Shown: positions 16,213 through 25,516, counted from the first letter of the stretch. The stretch is 64,000 nt of DNA from Kitasatospora gansuensis (GCF_014203705.1 NZ_JACHJR010000001.1:5890001-5954000); one strand, 5' to 3'. The notes: generated by a model not told the origin, from the sequence alone. Numbers and translations: made by a program.

Positions 16213-17666
16213 TGGGCACTCAGGGGGAGCTGGACCGGCGGGGGCGGCTGCTGGTGCTGGGCATCTGCTGCCTGAGCCTGTTCATCGTCGGGCTGGACAA
16301 CACCGTGGTGAACATCGCGTTGCCCGCCATCCAGCGCGAGTTCGACGCGCCCGCCTCCGGCCTCCAGTGGATCATCGACGCCTACACCCTGGTGCTCGCC
16401 TCGCTGCTGATGCTCTCGGGCTCGGTCGCCGACCGGATCGGCCGGCGCCGGGTGTTCCGGGCCGGGCTGCTGCTGTTCGTGCTCGGCTCGCTGCTGTGCA
16501 GCCTGGCGCCCTCGTTGGAGTGGCTGGTGCTGTTCCGCGCACTCCAGGCGGTGGGCGGCTCGATGCTCAACCCGGTGGCCATGTCGATCATCACCAACAC
16601 CTTCACCGACCCGCGCGAACGGGCCCGGGCGATCGGCGTCTGGGGCGGTGTGGTCGGCATCAGCATGGCGCTCGGCCCGCTGATCGGCGGCTTCCTGGTG
16701 GACAACGCGGGCTGGCAGTCGATCTTCCTGATCAACGTCCCGATCGGCCTGACCGCCTGTCTGCTGACCTTCCGTCACGTCCCGGAGTCCCGGGCGCCGA
16801 GGCCCCGGCGGCTCGACCCGGTCGGGCAGCTGCTGATGGTGTTGCTGCTCGGCACCGGCACCGCCGTGATCATCGAGGGCCCGGGGCAGGGCTGGACCTC
16901 GCCGCTGATCCTCCTGCTGGCGGCGATCGCCGCTGCCGCCCTGCTGGCGCTGCCCTGGTGGGAGCGGCGGGTGCCCGAACCGCTGATCGACCTGCGGTTC
17001 TTCCGCAGCGCCCCGTTCACCGGCGCCACCGTCACGGCGGTCTGCGCCTTCGCCGCGCTCGGCGGCTTCCTCTTCGTCAACACCCTCTACCTGCAGGACG
17101 TCCGCGGCTACAGCCCGGTCGAGGCCGGGCTGTGGACCCTCCCGATGGCCGGCCTGACCCTGATCGCCGCCCCGATCTCCGGCCGGATCGTCGGACGGTA
17201 CGGGCCCCGGTACCCGCTGCTCGGCGCGGGTGCGGCGCTGGCCGCCAGCGGGCTGCTGCTCACCCGGCTCTCGGCCGACTCGTCGGCCGCGCTGCTGCTC
17301 CCCGCGTACGCCCTGTTCGGGCTGGGCTTCGGCCTGGTCAACGCCCCGATCACCAACGCCGCCGTCTCCGGCATGCCCCTCGCCCAGGCCGGGGTGGCCG
17401 CCGCCGTCGCCTCGACGAGCCGTCAGATCGGGCAGTCCCTCGGCGTCGCGGTGATCGGCACCGTGGTCACCACCGCCGTGACCGGCACCGTCGGGCTGGC
17501 CGCGGCGAGCCACGCGGGCTGGTGGATCGTCACGGGCCTCGGCCTGACCGTCCTGCTGCTCGGCTGGGCCACCACCACCCCGTGGGCGGTCGGCACCGCC
17601 GCCCGGGTGGCGGTCCGGCTCAACCCGGTGGCTGTCCCGAACGCCGCCCCCGACCGGCTACGATGA
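16212..17666 (+). CDS. MFS drug exporter, DHA2 (14-TM) family
   Basis: 484 residues with 14 predicted hydrophobic segments. Motif A of the family is visible in the first cytoplasmic loop (GSVADRIGRRRVF), and a proton-coupling Asp/Asn pair lies in TM1 (GLDNTVVNIALP). The loop at 'SAPFTGATV' and the paired halves fit the EmrB/QacA type. It should export small hydrophobic compounds by proton antiport. No TetR regulator is adjacent. It is coupled to the RNB ribonuclease gene, an arrangement with no obvious functional reason. Confidence 0.85.
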   Translation: MGTQGELDRRGRLLVLGICCLSLFIVGLDNTVVNIALPAIQREFDAPASGLQWIIDAYTLVLASLLMLSGSVADRIGRRRVFRAGLLLFVLGSLLCSLAPSLEWLVLFRALQAVGGSMLNPVAMSIITNTFTDPRERARAIGVWGGVVGISMALGPLIGGFLVDNAGWQSIFLINVPIGLTACLLTFRHVPESRAPRPRRLDPVGQLLMVLLLGTGTAVIIEGPGQGWTSPLILLLAAIAAAALLALPWWERRVPEPLIDLRFFRSAPFTGATVTAVCAFAALGGFLFVNTLYLQDVRGYSPVEAGLWTLPMAGLTLIAAPISGRIVGRYGPRYPLLGAGAALAASGLLLTRLSADSSAALLLPAYALFGLGFGLVNAPITNAAVSGMPLAQAGVAAAVASTSRQIGQSLGVAVIGTVVTTAVTGTVGLAAASHAGWWIVTGLGLTVLLLGWATTTPWAVGTAARVAVRLNPVAVPNAAPDRLR

Positions 17667-17673
17667 CCAGTAC

Positions 17674-18085
17674 GGCGGACGAGCCGGCCGGGCGGTCGCG
17701 TCGGGTCCCTTCGGGGGCTCGCCGAGGAACGTCCGGGCTCCACAGAGCAGGGTGGTGGGTAACGCCCACCCGGGGTGACCCGCGGGACAGTGCCACAGAG
17801 AACAGACCGCCTTCGGCCTCGGCCGGAGGTAAGGGTGAAACGGTGGTGTAAGAGACCACCAGCGACCGAGGTGACTCGGCCGGCTTGGTAAACCCCACCT
17901 GGAGCAAGGTCAAGATCGGCGCCTTCGGGCGCCGTGCGCGGATGCATGAGGGCTGCTCGCCCGAGTCCGCGGGTAGACCGCACGAGGCTGTCGGCAACGG
18001 CAGCCCTAGATGGATGGCCGCCTCCCCGGGCCGCGCAAGCACCCCGGGAGACAGAACCCGGCGTACAGGCCGCGCTCGTCCGTCG
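17674..18085 (+). ncRNA. rnpB: RNase P RNA, bacterial type A
   Basis: Recognised from the conserved rnpB core: GAGGAACGTCCGGGCTCCAC near 17723 (CR I), ACAGAGAACAGACCGCC, GGTAAGGGTGAAACGGTG, AGAGACCACCAGCG and the 3' conserved GACAGAACCCGGCGTACAG near 18051-18068. The ends are set by pairing of CGGACGAG (about 17676) with CTCGTCCG (18075-18082), forming helix P1. Ends are accurate to a few bases. Catalytic RNA subunit of RNase P, which matures tRNA 5' ends. It has its own terminator just downstream. Confidence 0.97.
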
Positions 18086-18106
18086 CCATCTGCGGATTAG
18101 TTCGGG

Positions 18107-18136
18107 AAGGGCCTCTGACCTGCGTCGGAGGCCCTT
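18107..18136 (+). terminator. rnpB terminator
   Basis: AAGGGCCTC (18107-18115) pairs with GAGGCCCTT (18128-18136), extended inward by TGAC/GTCG to a CTGC loop, giving a stem of about 13 bp followed by TTCCGATCTTTC. Confidence 0.85.
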
Positions 18137-18225
18137 TCCGATCTTTCGGGGACCTGCCGTGTTCGGGATGATCATCCGACTGCTAGCTTCTGGGGGCCGT
18201 CCGGCCGATCCCAGGGGAGTCCGCA

Positions 18226-19353
18226 GTGCGACAGAACGTCAGAACCCCCCTCGTGCTGGCCGCTGCCGTCACGCTGGCCGTCTCGGCCTGCACGAGCTCG
18301 GCGCCGCAGGCCGCCGACCCGGCCGCGTCGGCCGGCCCTTCGCTCGCCGGCCGCGGCAGTGTCGTCATCGCCCGGTGCGACCGGTTCGCGGCCCGGTCCG
18401 CGACCTCTCCCGACACCAAGGTCCACGTGGTCACCGTCGCCGCACACTCGGCAGCGGACGGGACCCGGCTCGCCGAACGGTCGGCCGCCCTCCCGGACGG
18501 CGCCTCGGTCGAACCGCTCTGCGGGCAGCCTCGACGTACGGCGGCCTCCGCCGACCGGCAGCTCTTCGACTCCGGGTTCGGTCTGATCGCCGGTACGGTC
18601 CCGGGCCCCGGCGGGACCGGTACGGTCGCGACCGCCTTCACCCTCCCGGGCGGGCTGCCGGTCGCGGGGAAGGCGGCCGAGGGCCGCGCCCCCGCGTTCC
18701 AGGCGGGCACCTCCGTGCTCTGGTACGAGACCGCCGCCCGGCAGGTGGTCAGCCACGACCTGGCCCGGCCCGGGGCGGCCCCGCAGGCCCAAGGCACCGC
18801 CCCGGGGCCGGACTTCGCGCTCGTCGACGGCAAGGTGTGGCCGACCCGGCCGATGGAGACCAAGGCCGATCAGGTCGTCGCGGCCCCCGGGGGTGCCGTC
18901 GCCGCCGGGACCGGGTTCTGGCACCGGAGCGCCCCCGCCGCGAGCTACGGAGCCGAGTACGTCGAACCGCTGGTGATCGGCCCGCCCACGAACGGCAGGT
19001 CCGCCCTGCCCGGCTCCGAGCAGGTGCCCGCCTGCGCCCCGCGACTGTGGACCGACGCGAAGACCCTGCTCTGCGACAGCAACGACAACCTGCTGCTGCT
19101 GGGCTTCGCGGACGACCACAGCCGGGTGGACACCGTCACGACGCTGCTGCCGCCGGAGCAGCGGTTCATCGAGAGTGCGGTCCTCTCCCCCGACGGCCGG
19201 GCGCTGGCCTACCTCTCCACCTGGGACGACAAGACCGAGCTCTACCGGATCGACCTGGCCGCAGGAACCCGGCCCGTGAAGGTCGGCCCCGTCCCGACCT
19301 CGAAGGACGCTGGACCGGACGTCGGCGCTCCGCAGCTGGTCGCTTGGCAGTAA
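18226..19353 (+). CDS. Secreted lipoprotein, beta-propeller-like
   Basis: 375 residues from a GTG start with AGGGGAG 6 nt upstream. A lipoprotein signal peptide ends in LAVSAC, with Cys 22 as the lipid anchor, so it is attached outside the membrane. The C-terminal half has TolB/WD40-type sheet repeats, for example SPDGRALAYLSTWDDKTELYRIDLAAGT near 320-350. The Asp-, Thr- and Gly-rich sequence suits an extracytoplasmic binding or scaffold protein. It has no catalytic motif, and I do not recognise a specific family. Stands alone between rnpB and a TetR gene on the other strand. Confidence 0.75.
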   Translation: MRQNVRTPLVLAAAVTLAVSACTSSAPQAADPAASAGPSLAGRGSVVIARCDRFAARSATSPDTKVHVVTVAAHSAADGTRLAERSAALPDGASVEPLCGQPRRTAASADRQLFDSGFGLIAGTVPGPGGTGTVATAFTLPGGLPVAGKAAEGRAPAFQAGTSVLWYETAARQVVSHDLARPGAAPQAQGTAPGPDFALVDGKVWPTRPMETKADQVVAAPGGAVAAGTGFWHRSAPAASYGAEYVEPLVIGPPTNGRSALPGSEQVPACAPRLWTDAKTLLCDSNDNLLLLGFADDHSRVDTVTTLLPPEQRFIESAVLSPDGRALAYLSTWDDKTELYRIDLAAGTRPVKVGPVPTSKDAGPDVGAPQLVAWQ

Positions 19354-19525
19354 CCCGTTCTCACCAGGTACCGGATCGTCAGGCGCGAAGCGCCGTCCGG
19401 AGGAGGTCGCCGAACCCGGCGGGGTGGGTGGTCAGGCCGGTGTGTCCGCTCGGCGCGTGCCGCCGCCTGCGGTGGGAGGTCGACGTCGGCGCTCGGTGCG
19501 GTGGTGTTGCCGTCCTTGACTCGGA

Positions 19526-20116
19526 TCAGGAGTCTCCTTCTCGGGACGGGGGCCAGTGCTCCAGGAGGGTGTGCAGGGCGTCGAGGGCGCGGACCCAGGA
19601 GTGTTGCGACGAACGCTCGTGGGCGAACCCGCCCGCGGCCTCCAGGGCGACGAAGCCGTGGAACGTGCTGCGCAGCAGCCGGACCGCGTCGGTCAGGTCG
19701 GGCTCGGCCAGTCCGTAGCCGCGCAGCATCCCGTAGGTCAGCTCGATCGCGCGCCGCGGTCCGGGCGCGTTCGCGGCCAGCTCGGGATCGATCCGGATCG
19801 GGATCTGCGTCGCCAGGTAGCGGCCCGGGTGCTCGCGGGCGTAGTCCCGCCAGGCATTCGCGAACGCGACCAGCGCGTCCCGGCCCGCCCGCCCAGCAGT
19901 TGCCTCCGCGATACGGATGGTCTTCTCGTCCGCAGCCAGCAGGGCGATCCGCCCGCGCAGGTCCTCCAGGCCGCGGACGTGCGAGTAGAGGCTCGCGTCC
20001 TTCACGCCGAGCCGCCGCGCCACCTGAGACATGGTCACCTGGTCGAGCCCGGCCTCGTCCGCCAGCTCGGCGCCCGCGATCGTCACTCGCTCCGCCGTCA
20101 GTCCTGCCCGTGCCAT
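19526..20116 (-). CDS. TetR-family transcriptional regulator
   Basis: 196 residues. The N-terminal helix-turn-helix is LDQVTMSQVARRLGVKDASLYSHVRG (about 25-50). The C-terminal ligand domain resembles the TetR_C_33/WHG type (ends FHGFVALEAAGGFAHE...). The ATG at 20116 follows GAGGAG; longer in-frame starts run into the operator and have no ribosome site. It diverges from the lipoprotein at 20242. The repeat array at 20132-20168 between them very likely serves autoregulation and control of the neighbour. Ligand unknown. Confidence 0.88.
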   Translation of the reverse strand: MARAGLTAERVTIAGAELADEAGLDQVTMSQVARRLGVKDASLYSHVRGLEDLRGRIALLAADEKTIRIAEATAGRAGRDALVAFANAWRDYAREHPGRYLATQIPIRIDPELAANAPGPRRAIELTYGMLRGYGLAEPDLTDAVRLLRSTFHGFVALEAAGGFAHERSSQHSWVRALDALHTLLEHWPPSREGDS

Positions 20117-20131
20117 GCGCTCTCCTCGTGA

Positions 20132-20168
20132 TCCTAGGAGGCTTAGGTATAACCTAGGGATCCTAGGA
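20132..20168. promoter_or_regulatory. TetR operator array between divergent genes
   Basis: Two perfect palindromes TCCTAGGA (20132-20139 and 20161-20168) flank an imperfect inverted repeat TAGGT-ATA-ACCTA (20144-20156). The unit CCTAGG or TTAGG recurs at about 10-bp steps (20133, 20143, 20153, 20162), i.e. on one face of the helix. It begins 16 bp upstream of the TetR start. Confidence 0.7.
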
Positions 20169-20241
20169 AGGGCAAGTGGGAGAGCTGACGGGGGATCGGA
20201 TAGCCTCCGGCGGACAGTGGCCAACGGGGAGGGTGCAGATC

Positions 20242-21009
20242 GTGAAGGTGGGACGGCGAAGACTGGTTGCCGCGGGTGTGGCGGTGGCGGTGGGCGGGGC
20301 GCTGCTGTCCGGGTGCGGGCCGCTCCGTGCGGAAGGTGGGCGCGGGAGCTCCGCCGAGTCGGTGGAGGCGGCTGCCAGTGCCCTGATCGCCGAGGTGTCG
20401 CTGTCCTTCCACTACGTGGCGCAGTCCGGTGAGAACCAGACGATGGATCAGCAGCTGGAGATCAAGAACATCGCTCGGGGTTCGGTGGCCCCGGTCCTGG
20501 CCTTCACGGCTCTGGACAGGAACGGCCAGGCGATGCCTCAGATCACGGTGGGCACGGTGTACGGAAGCGACCGGGGCAACCTGGTGGTGCCGTACGGGAC
20601 GAGCATCGACATCCTGCGGTTCTCGGGCGCCGGCGAGCAGGACGTGGCGGATGTCCGGGTGACGCTGCGGAGTGCGGCCGCCGCCCGGATATCCGCCGGC
20701 CAACACGACGTGAAGGCTCAGGCGTTGGACAGCCAGGGCCACGAGGTCACCAGGTTCGAGCGCTTCTCGGCGGTCCGGCTCACCAACGAGGACGACTTCC
20801 CGGTCGCCGTACGGGTCGCGTACATCCTCTGGGACAGGCCGCCGAAGGGCGTGACCCAGCAGGCCGTCGAGGTCACGCCGGTCGGCGGCCTGACGGAGGT
20901 GCCGGCGCACGGCAGTGCCGTCGTACCGGTGACCGGGGATGCGGCCGCTGCGGTGGCGCGCAATGCCGACGGTCCGGCAGTGAGCCTCAAGGCCTACAGC
21001 TCGCAGTAA
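20242..21009 (+). CDS. Secreted lipoprotein of unknown function
   Basis: 255 residues from a GTG start with GGGAGGG upstream. The signal peptide ends in the lipobox ALLSGC. The mature part starts with an Ala/Ser-rich spacer and is rich in beta-strand-like sequence (VRVTLRSAAAARI, FSAVRLTNEDDFPVAVRVAYILW), without catalytic motifs. No family recognised. It diverges from the TetR gene at 19526-20116 and is a likely regulatory target of it. Confidence 0.7.
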   Translation: MKVGRRRLVAAGVAVAVGGALLSGCGPLRAEGGRGSSAESVEAAASALIAEVSLSFHYVAQSGENQTMDQQLEIKNIARGSVAPVLAFTALDRNGQAMPQITVGTVYGSDRGNLVVPYGTSIDILRFSGAGEQDVADVRVTLRSAAAARISAGQHDVKAQALDSQGHEVTRFERFSAVRLTNEDDFPVAVRVAYILWDRPPKGVTQQAVEVTPVGGLTEVPAHGSAVVPVTGDAAAAVARNADGPAVSLKAYSSQ

Positions 21010-21026
21010 CTTCGAGCAGACCCAGC

Positions 21027-21353
21027 TCAGTCGGTGGTGGTCTCGGCGTTCACCCAGTCCAGGTATGCGGTGGAGCCGGTGACGACCGGGACGCCGATGA
21101 TCTCCGGGGTGTCGTAGCTGTGGTGCTCGCCGATGAACGCGGCCAGCCGGTCGGAGAGTTCGGCGCGGGTCTTGAAGTCGATGCGCCACTCGGGCTCGGA
21201 CCGCACTTCGCCCTCCCATCGGTACACCGAGCTGATCGGGTAGACCTGGGCGCAGGCGGCGAGGCGTTCGCGTACCACGGCGGTGGCCAGGTCGCGGGCT
21301 CGAGTCTCGTCGTCGTGGGTCGTGGTGACCACGAGGATGTCACGGTGCGTCAT
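21027..21353 (-). CDS. cutA: CutA-type divalent cation tolerance protein
   Basis: 108 residues, the normal family length. The CutA1 signatures are clear: RLAACAQVYPISSVYRWEGEV, the conserved FKTRAELSDRLAAFIGEHHSYDTPEIIGVPV, and a C-terminal YLDWV. CutA forms very stable cytoplasmic trimers with a ferredoxin-like fold. It was linked to copper tolerance in E. coli, but its physiological role is unsettled. Convergent with the lipoprotein gene, 17 nt between stops. Confidence 0.92.
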   Translation of the reverse strand: MTHRDILVVTTTHDDETRARDLATAVVRERLAACAQVYPISSVYRWEGEVRSEPEWRIDFKTRAELSDRLAAFIGEHHSYDTPEIIGVPVVTGSTAYLDWVNAETTTD

Positions 21354-21446
21354 GCGGGAAACGCTACCGACCGACCGCTGGCGCGGCTGACAGCTGGTCA
21401 GCTAGGGTCCCCTCCGGCACATTCGGAAGATCATTTGGGGGAGACC

Positions 21447-22124
21447 GTGTCGGAGCAAGTTCCTGCCCGGAAGGGCGGATCGGCGGCGATCGGCTGGGCG
21501 CTGACCATCGGGTTCAACATCGTCGCGCCGATCATCACGTACAACCAGTTGGTCGAGCACGGCTACAGCGAGGTCTCCGCCGTGCTGGTATCGGCGCTCT
21601 GGCCGGTTGTCGACATGGCGATTTACCTGGCCTGGCACCGTCGGATCGACGAGTTCGCCGCGATGTCGCTGGTCTTCCTCGGGCTGACCGCGCTGGTGGC
21701 CGTGGTCGGGCCGCAGTCGGCTCAACTGCTGCTGGTGAAGGAGTCGTTGGTCACCGGACTGTTCGGGGTGGTCTGTCTGGCGACGCTCGCCGCGCCGCGG
21801 CCGCTGATGTTCTACTTCGGCCGCAAGTTCGGTACGGACGGGACGGCGGAGGGAATCGAGCGCTGGAACGCGCTCTGGGAGCTGCCCGGCTTCCGTACGG
21901 TCCAGCGCAATCTGACCATCGGCTGGGGCGTCGTCTACGTCCTCGAGGCGGCCGTCCGGGTCGCGCTCTCGTACGTGCTCAGCACCGGCGCCATGGTGAC
22001 GCTCAACTCCGTGCTCTCCTATGCGGTCACGGCCGCGCTGATCACCTGGACCCTGCTCTACGCCAAGCGCGCCCGGGCCCGCGGGCGGGCGGCGACCGAG
22101 GCGGCAGCAGCGGTGGCGGTGTAG
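21447..22124 (+). CDS. VC0807-family membrane protein
   Basis: 225 residues from a GTG start after GGGGGAG. About six hydrophobic segments are seen (for example GWALTIGFNIVAPIITYNQL and VLVSALWPVVDMAIYLAW). The central KESLVTGLFGVVCLATLAAPRPLMFYFGRKF fits the VC0807 family of integral membrane proteins, whose function is unknown. The C-terminus is a short basic, Ala-rich cytoplasmic tail. No operon partner; cutA diverges 93 nt upstream. Confidence 0.72.
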   Translation: MSEQVPARKGGSAAIGWALTIGFNIVAPIITYNQLVEHGYSEVSAVLVSALWPVVDMAIYLAWHRRIDEFAAMSLVFLGLTALVAVVGPQSAQLLLVKESLVTGLFGVVCLATLAAPRPLMFYFGRKFGTDGTAEGIERWNALWELPGFRTVQRNLTIGWGVVYVLEAAVRVALSYVLSTGAMVTLNSVLSYAVTAALITWTLLYAKRARARGRAATEAAAAVAV

Positions 22125-22230
22125 TAGCGCAGCGCCCCTGGCCTGCCCGGGGTCGGCTGATGCCCAGTCAGTTCGTCTGCCTATGCTGGAGAAGCCCGAT
22201 CGACGGGGTGCACAGCACGGGGGTGGGACG

Positions 22231-23973
22231 GTGCGGATCGAGCGTCACCTGGTGGGCGAGGCTGCGCTGAGCAGCGCGGTGGAAAACTTCGCCGAGCGGG
22301 CCGGGGGTGAGGTGCACCGGATGCAGAACGACGAATCTCCGGCCCGCGGTTGGGAGATGGTGGCGGATTCGTTCCTCGACTACCTCGGTGCGCGGTCGGT
22401 CGGCAACCCGGAGCTGGCGGGCAAGGACGCCCGGATCGCCTGCGAGTCGGCGGCCGCCGCCGCAGTGGGTGCGCTGGCGCTGAACGTCGGCCGGGCCGGT
22501 CACCCGCACGTGTTCGTCGAGTACACCGGCACGGGGGTGCCGTACGGCGAAGGCCGGCCGGCGGAGCAGCCGGACGGGGTCGTCGCGCACTCCTGGCTGG
22601 ACTCGTTCTTCCTGGCCTTCGTGGCCAAACTGTCGGACGAGCACGGCGAGTTGTTCCTCGCGGCGGCCCCGCCCCTGCGAGGGTGCGAGCACCGGGCGGA
22701 CGTGGTGCTGGTGCACGCGCTGATCGCGTACGTCTACGGCGAGGCTGGGCAGACGGACGGCTTGTCGGCGGACGGCCGGGTGGCGGTGATCGACGCGCTG
22801 GTCGAGGGCCTGGGGGACGGCACGGACCGGCCCGGCCACCGGGCCGCCCTGGCCACGCTGCGCGCGGTGGCGGCCGGGGACCGGGAGGGCTTCCGGCGGG
22901 CGCTGGCCGCGCAGTTGGAGCACTACCGGCAGCGGTCGGCCGTCGGTGATCCGGCGCCGCGCACGCTGCTCCCGTTCGACGCGATAGCGCTCGCGGCGAT
23001 GGCCGCGCGGTGGAACAGGTGGCCGGTGGAGGTCGAGTCGGACTACCTGCCGGCCGCGCTGGTGGAGGGTTTCCGGCTGCCCGGTCCGCGGGTGCTCGGC
23101 TTCGGGCGGCAGAAGCGGGCCGAGGCGTTGGCGGCGTTGGCGGCCGGGCCGTTGGTGGTGGAGCGGCCGGTGCATCCGTACGCCGAGGAGGCCGGCAGGT
23201 TGGTCCAGGGAGCTTGTGCGGAGCGGGAGTTGGCGAAGTTCCGGGATCCGGAGCAGCGGCCCCTGCATGTGACGCGCAGGCTGACCGGGCTGATGCGCGG
23301 GCAGGTGATGAGCTTCCTGGAGCGGTCCGCGCTGGACCCGGACGGACGGGATCCGCAGCAGTGGGAGACGTTGCGGATCGGTGCCGAGGCGGGCGGGGCG
23401 ACGTTCCGGCTGGCGCGCAGTGTGCCGGGTGCGGAGCACGAGGTGACCGTGGCCGGTACCACCCGGGTGCTGCCGGCCTGCGGTGGTTCGTACGGTCCCG
23501 GGGCGGGGCACTGGAAGCAGGCGGTGGCCCTGGCGCTGATCACGGGGGAGCGGCGGCAGTTGGCGGACTGTGTGCTGGTGACCCCTGAATTCTTCACCGT
23601 GGGCTGCTACTTCGGCCCGGTCGACGCCTACGGCGCGGCGCTGCACGACTACCTGCGCGGGGTGGACCCGGTGCCCGCGGTGACCAAGGCGTTCACGGTG
23701 TGCGCGCAGCACGAGCGCGGCCTGTACCTCGCCCCGCCGGTCAAACTGCTGTCGCAGCTGGTGGAGGGCGACCGGGCGGGCTTCGCGCTCGCGCTGGCCG
23801 ACGCGCTGGAGGCGCACCGCGAGCACTACACGGTGGGCGAGCTGCCCGCCGAACCGGACGCCCTGGTCGACCTCGACATCCTGGCGTTGGCCTGTCATGC
23901 GCACCGGATGGGCTGGCCGGTGCCGGTCCGCTCGCCGTACCTGCCGGCGGGGCTGTTCGGCCGGTCGGGCTGA
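22231..23973 (+). CDS. Imm49-like protein with two tandem domains
   Basis: 580 residues from a GTG start. It begins VRIERHLVGEAAL and continues AVENFAERAGGEVHRMQ, as I recall for the immunity protein 49 (Imm49) family of polymorphic-toxin immunity proteins. The two halves share a C-terminal unit: 'FDAIALAAMAARWNRWPVEV...YLPAAL' near 260-290 and 'LDILALACHAHRMGWPVPV...YLPAGL' at 549-576. The gene is therefore an internal duplication or two-lobed form. No toxin gene lies beside it, so neutralising a toxin is only inferred. It is soluble, with no signal peptide. Confidence 0.68.
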   Translation: MRIERHLVGEAALSSAVENFAERAGGEVHRMQNDESPARGWEMVADSFLDYLGARSVGNPELAGKDARIACESAAAAAVGALALNVGRAGHPHVFVEYTGTGVPYGEGRPAEQPDGVVAHSWLDSFFLAFVAKLSDEHGELFLAAAPPLRGCEHRADVVLVHALIAYVYGEAGQTDGLSADGRVAVIDALVEGLGDGTDRPGHRAALATLRAVAAGDREGFRRALAAQLEHYRQRSAVGDPAPRTLLPFDAIALAAMAARWNRWPVEVESDYLPAALVEGFRLPGPRVLGFGRQKRAEALAALAAGPLVVERPVHPYAEEAGRLVQGACAERELAKFRDPEQRPLHVTRRLTGLMRGQVMSFLERSALDPDGRDPQQWETLRIGAEAGGATFRLARSVPGAEHEVTVAGTTRVLPACGGSYGPGAGHWKQAVALALITGERRQLADCVLVTPEFFTVGCYFGPVDAYGAALHDYLRGVDPVPAVTKAFTVCAQHERGLYLAPPVKLLSQLVEGDRAGFALALADALEAHREHYTVGELPAEPDALVDLDILALACHAHRMGWPVPVRSPYLPAGLFGRSG

Positions 23974-24139
23974 CCGGCAGTCAGTTGACCGCCGGGCCAC
24001 GGATGGCCAAGTTCGGTACCGGCCCGCACATTCGATCTTGTACTTTCGTACCTTGGCGGCTCCCGCCCTCCACCGATACCTCTAGTCAAGGTGCCCTCGT
24101 CAGAGGCGCATTGACGTTGTTTCGGGGGAAGAGAAGTCG

Positions 24140-25516
24140 TTGCGGGGACATGTTTCACGGCTGGCCGGGCTCGCCTGGCCGGTCTACGTCGAGCTGCTTT
24201 CGGGCGTGATCGCGTCGATCATCACCACGTTCTGGGTGGCCCGCCTCGGCGGTCCCGCGGTCGCGGCGGTCACGCTGGCCACCGGGATCGAGCACCTGCT
24301 GCTCGGGCTGGTCCTGGTGGTCAGCTCCGGCACCAGCCTCCGGCTGTCCCGGGCTCGCGGCGCCGGGGATGCCGCCGAGGCGGGCCGGGTCGGCACGACC
24401 GCCTGGTGGCTGTGCGGTCTGGGCTCGGTGGCCCTGGCCGTCCCTGGGGCGCTGTACCGGGAGTCCGTGGCCGGGCTTTTCCTCGACGGGCAGGCGGCCC
24501 AACTGGCCGCCGGGTACCTGGCGGTGGCGTTCCCGGGACTGGTGGTCTTCTTCGCCCAGAAGGTGGCCGACGACCTCTTCAAGGGCTCGGGTGACACCCG
24601 GACGCCGATGCGGACCGCCCTGCTGGGCAACCTCCTGCTGTTCCCCCTCGACCCGTTGCTCATCTTCGGCGCCGGACCGGTGCCCGCGCTCGGGGTGAGC
24701 GGCGCCGCGCTGGCGCTGGTCGCCTCGCGGGCCGTGGCACTGGCCGTGGCCCTGGCGCTGCACCGCCGGGTGCGGGTGCCTGGGCGGGTATCGGTACGGA
24801 CGGCACGTCAAATCATGGCTGCAGGGCTCTCGTTCGGCGTGGACTTCACCGCTCGGATGGCGGTCGGCATGGTGCAGCTGGGCCTGGTGGCTTCGTTCGG
24901 CGTCGCGGCGGTGGCGGGGTACGGCATCGGGTACCGGATCCTGCTGGTGGCGACCATGGCGTTCTACGCCATCCGGCAGGTCGCCGGGATCGAGGCCGCG
25001 CGGCGCGCGGGGGCCGGGCGGGCGGACCAACTCCCCGCGCTGGCCCTGGACACCGCCATCCTGGCCGCCTCGGTGGGCGCGGCGGCCACCGCACTGTGCG
25101 CCACCGCCGGCGGGCCGCTCACCGAGTTGTTCACCCGGGACCCGGCCGTGGTGGCGCAGTCCCTCGCGTTCCTCCGCCTGATGTGCCTCTATCTGCTCCC
25201 GTACGCGCTGGTGGTCGGCCTCGGCGGCGTGCTCCAGGCGGCGGGGCGCGGCCGGGCCCTGGTGCTGGCCACCGCGCTGGGTTTCGCGGTCCAACTCCCG
25301 TCCGGGTACGGGCTGTCCCGGCTGATCGGCGTCAACGGCGTGTGGACGGCGATGGCCGCCGGGGCGCTCACCCAGCTCGCCGCGTACCGCCTGCTGCGGA
25401 TCGTCCCCCGGAAGGCGCCGGGCGCGCACCGGCGGCCGCGCTCACCCCGGTCGACGCTGCGCAGGTCGGTCCCGCTCACGGTGCACCGGACGGTGGAGCG
25501 ATCCGGCGCGGCCTGA
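24140..25516 (+). CDS. MATE-family efflux transporter
   Basis: 458 residues from a TTG start with GGGGGAA upstream. Twelve hydrophobic segments in two similar halves with MATE signatures: LAWPVYVELLSGVIASIITTFWVARLGGPAVAAV at the start and GLGGVLQAAGRGRALVLATALGFAVQLPSGYGLSRL in the second half. It should extrude cationic drugs or metabolites using Na+ or H+. Its last 75 nt overlap, tail to tail, the MFS gene on the other strand, so the basic C-terminal tails of both proteins are encoded by the same DNA. Confidence 0.85.
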   Translation: MRGHVSRLAGLAWPVYVELLSGVIASIITTFWVARLGGPAVAAVTLATGIEHLLLGLVLVVSSGTSLRLSRARGAGDAAEAGRVGTTAWWLCGLGSVALAVPGALYRESVAGLFLDGQAAQLAAGYLAVAFPGLVVFFAQKVADDLFKGSGDTRTPMRTALLGNLLLFPLDPLLIFGAGPVPALGVSGAALALVASRAVALAVALALHRRVRVPGRVSVRTARQIMAAGLSFGVDFTARMAVGMVQLGLVASFGVAAVAGYGIGYRILLVATMAFYAIRQVAGIEAARRAGAGRADQLPALALDTAILAASVGAAATALCATAGGPLTELFTRDPAVVAQSLAFLRLMCLYLLPYALVVGLGGVLQAAGRGRALVLATALGFAVQLPSGYGLSRLIGVNGVWTAMAAGALTQLAAYRLLRIVPRKAPGAHRRPRSPRSTLRRSVPLTVHRTVERSGAA

